From an uncultured Clostridium sp. (GTDB lineage Bacteria > Bacillota > Clostridia > Peptostreptococcales > Peptostreptococcaceae): a stretch of DNA of 6,923 bases. Numbering within the stretch: the first letter of the stretch is position 1; each line of letters opens with the position of its first letter. The notes beneath the pieces are model-generated. The model was not told the origin of the DNA, did not search any database, and saw nothing but the letters and a program-made list of their open reading frames with translations. Positions 5,710 through 6,923 of this stretch are shown here, piece by piece. The stretch is from the NCBI GenBank assembly GCA_900550335.1, contig URRU01000092.1, forward strand, positions 1 through 6,923. Reading direction: 5' to 3'. Made by a program: the position numbers and the translations under genes.

Positions 5710-6720
5710 ATGAGGTTAAAAAAATTTATAATTTCATCTCTTTCTGCAGTTATGATTGCGACTAGTCTTGTAGGATGTAGCATGATTAATAAGGAAAAAG
5801 AAACAGAAGAACCAGTTTCAGATTTAGTTAATGTAACCCTTTTAACTGATGCAGAAGGTGGAGCAGGGGAATCTCTTATTTCATCAGCTAGAGAGGGACT
5901 TGAGGAGGCTGAATCTGGTCTAGGTATAGATGGAAGATTTATAAAATGCTCAAGTAAAGATGATATAAAAAGCAATATAGAGGTTCTTGTAAAGGGAGGA
6001 AAAACTTCTCTAATAATAGGTGCAGGGCCTAGATTTGAAAGTATAATAAGTGTATATGCTCAAAAATATCCAGAACAGGATTTTGCTATAATAGACGGAA
6101 CTATAAATGGAGAAATTCCTAAAAATCTAACTACTGTAACATTTGATGATGAAAGATCAGGATTTATAGCAGGGTTTATAGCAGGTAAAATGACTGCTAA
6201 AAACAAAGTTGGGTACATAAGTGGAGTAAGTGGAAGTAGTGAAAAAGCATATAAACAAGGATTTGAAAAGGGTCTAAAAAAGGCAAATGACAAAAATCCA
6301 GAAATAGTATCGAGAAATGTAAATATATACGAATCTTACGAGGATGCAAAAAATGCATTTGTAGATGTAGAATATTATGGTGCTGATATATTATTTTCAC
6401 CTACAGAAGATGATTCTAAGGCTGCAATAGATTCAATTAATAGCAATTATTCAAAAGTTATAGCGGTAAACAAAGATCAATATCATTATTCTAAAGATAA
6501 GGTAGTTGCATCTATAACAAAGAGCTATTCAAAAGCTGTTTATGATTTATGTGCTATGGTATACGACGGAGGAGAATCATTCAAAGGTGGAAAAAATACT
6601 CAGTATGGTGTAGCTGAAAAGACAATAGCTTTATCTCCATCTACAGAAAATACAGTTCCACCAGATGTACTTAGCTCTTTGAGTAAAGCATTAAAAGAAG
6701 AATATTCTTCTGGAAAATAG
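5710..6720 (+). CDS. BMP-family lipoprotein (PnrA-like solute-binding protein)
   Basis: The ATG at 5710 is chosen because GGAGG (5700-5704) sits just before it; the in-frame ATG at 5698 overlaps that site. The 336-residue product begins with a lipoprotein signal: basic MRLKK, a hydrophobic stretch and the lipobox L-V-G-C with Cys23, so it should be anchored outside the cell membrane. The rest has the layout of BMP/Med/PnrA binding proteins, which mostly take up purine nucleosides: VTLLTD (42-47), AREGLEEAE, a SLIIGAG segment (100-106), QDFAIIDG (123-130), DERSGFIAGFIAGKMTAKNKVGYISG (147-172), ADILFSP (225-231), KVIAVNKDQ (249-257) and VVASITKSYSKAVYDL (265-280). It lacks the common D-x-SFN ligand motif after VTLLTD and has VNKDQ in place of the usual V-D-x-DQ, so its ligand may differ. 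No transporter ATPase or permease follows it. It is last in the cluster, 24 bases after degV. Confidence 0.85.
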   Translation: MRLKKFIISSLSAVMIATSLVGCSMINKEKETEEPVSDLVNVTLLTDAEGGAGESLISSAREGLEEAESGLGIDGRFIKCSSKDDIKSNIEVLVKGGKTSLIIGAGPRFESIISVYAQKYPEQDFAIIDGTINGEIPKNLTTVTFDDERSGFIAGFIAGKMTAKNKVGYISGVSGSSEKAYKQGFEKGLKKANDKNPEIVSRNVNIYESYEDAKNAFVDVEYYGADILFSPTEDDSKAAIDSINSNYSKVIAVNKDQYHYSKDKVVASITKSYSKAVYDLCAMVYDGGESFKGGKNTQYGVAEKTIALSPSTENTVPPDVLSSLSKALKEEYSSGK

Positions 6721-6781
6721 AAAAATTAAAAAATTTATACTGAAAGTTGTATTAAATGATAAAAAAATAACTTTAAAAAAG

Positions 6782-6805
6782 TATATATAAAAACTTTTAT
6801 ATATA
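6782..6805. repeat. Perfect A/T palindrome before the operon terminator
   Basis: TATATATAAAA (6782-6792) and TTTTATATATA (6795-6805) are perfect reverse complements around AC. The palindrome abuts the terminator stem beginning at 6805. As A/T pairs only it is a weak hairpin and may help 3'-end formation or be a by-product of base composition. Confidence 0.5.
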
Positions 6806-6844
6806 AAAAGGCAAGGTGTTTTATAAAAATATCTTGCCTTTTTT
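6805..6844 (+). terminator. Strong Rho-independent terminator of the queG-to-BMP cluster
   Basis: AAAAAGGCAAG (6805-6815) pairs with CTTGCCTTTTT (6833-6843). Inside, GTGTTTT and AAAATAT extend the stem through A-U and G-U pairs around an ATA loop. The 3' arm runs into TTTTTT (6839-6844). The symmetric A- and T-runs could let it work in both directions. It is the only clear terminator after 2617, supporting one transcript for the five genes. Confidence 0.9.
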
Positions 6845-6903
6845 GTATATATGTGATAATAAAGTTTAAAAAGAAAGAATTAAAAAAAGATTCTGAAAAA
6901 TAA

Positions 6904-6923
6904 TTGACAACTTGCAAAATGGG
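6904..6923 (+). promoter_or_regulatory. Perfect -35 box at the window edge, probable promoter of the next gene
   Basis: TTGACA at 6904-6909 is a consensus -35 box lying after the terminator at 6805-6844. A -10 box at 17-18 bases spacing would fall near 6927-6933, beyond the window, so the promoter cannot be confirmed here. Confidence 0.45.

Noticed and set aside
6735..6917. Minus-strand open frame at the right end
   Set aside because: It is low-complexity Phe/Tyr/Leu/Ile sequence running through the terminator hairpin and the A/T palindrome; not a gene.

Overview
The window is very AT-rich, with strong AGGAGG-type ribosome binding sites, A/T-ending codons and compact same-strand gene clusters. 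The proteins (a DegV-family fatty-acid-binding protein, a B12/iron-sulfur QueG, a clostridial-type winged-helix regulator, a BMP-family lipoprotein) fit a low-GC anaerobic Firmicute, most likely a member of the Clostridia and perhaps close to the Peptostreptococcaceae. The lineage is inferred from style and gene content only. It reads as ordinary chromosome with a small accessory patch in the middle.

Layout. (1) 103-827: a strong promoter drives a winged-helix (ArsR-like) regulator whose reading frame is broken by a one-base shift near its middle; a clear terminator follows. (2) 830-1776: endonuclease IV (nfo), a single-gene unit with its own terminator. (3) 1746-2077: a gene-free stretch filled mostly by a long imperfect inverted repeat of about 229 bp, which starts inside the nfo terminator. 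(4) 2078-2506, minus strand: a stand-alone RusA-family Holliday-junction resolvase, normally a phage-type gene, with a good promoter of its own. (5) 2617-6720: a probable five-gene operon, queG - nth - trmL - degV (fakB-like) - BMP-family lipoprotein, ending in a strong terminator at 6805-6844. (6) The window ends just after a perfect TTGACA box that probably belongs to the next gene.

How the genes relate. Two genes encode base-excision-repair enzymes acting at abasic sites (nfo, nth). The rusA gene would resolve recombination junctions if it is active. QueG and TrmL both modify the wobble nucleotide (position 34) of tRNAs. The DegV protein presents fatty acids for phosphorylation. The BMP lipoprotein is a surface solute-binding protein with no transporter genes next to it.

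No obviously new multi-gene system is visible. The points most worth checking are the long inverted repeat beside the lone rusA gene, the Asp-to-His change in the RusA metal site, the frameshifted regulator, and the BMP protein that has lost usual ligand-site residues.
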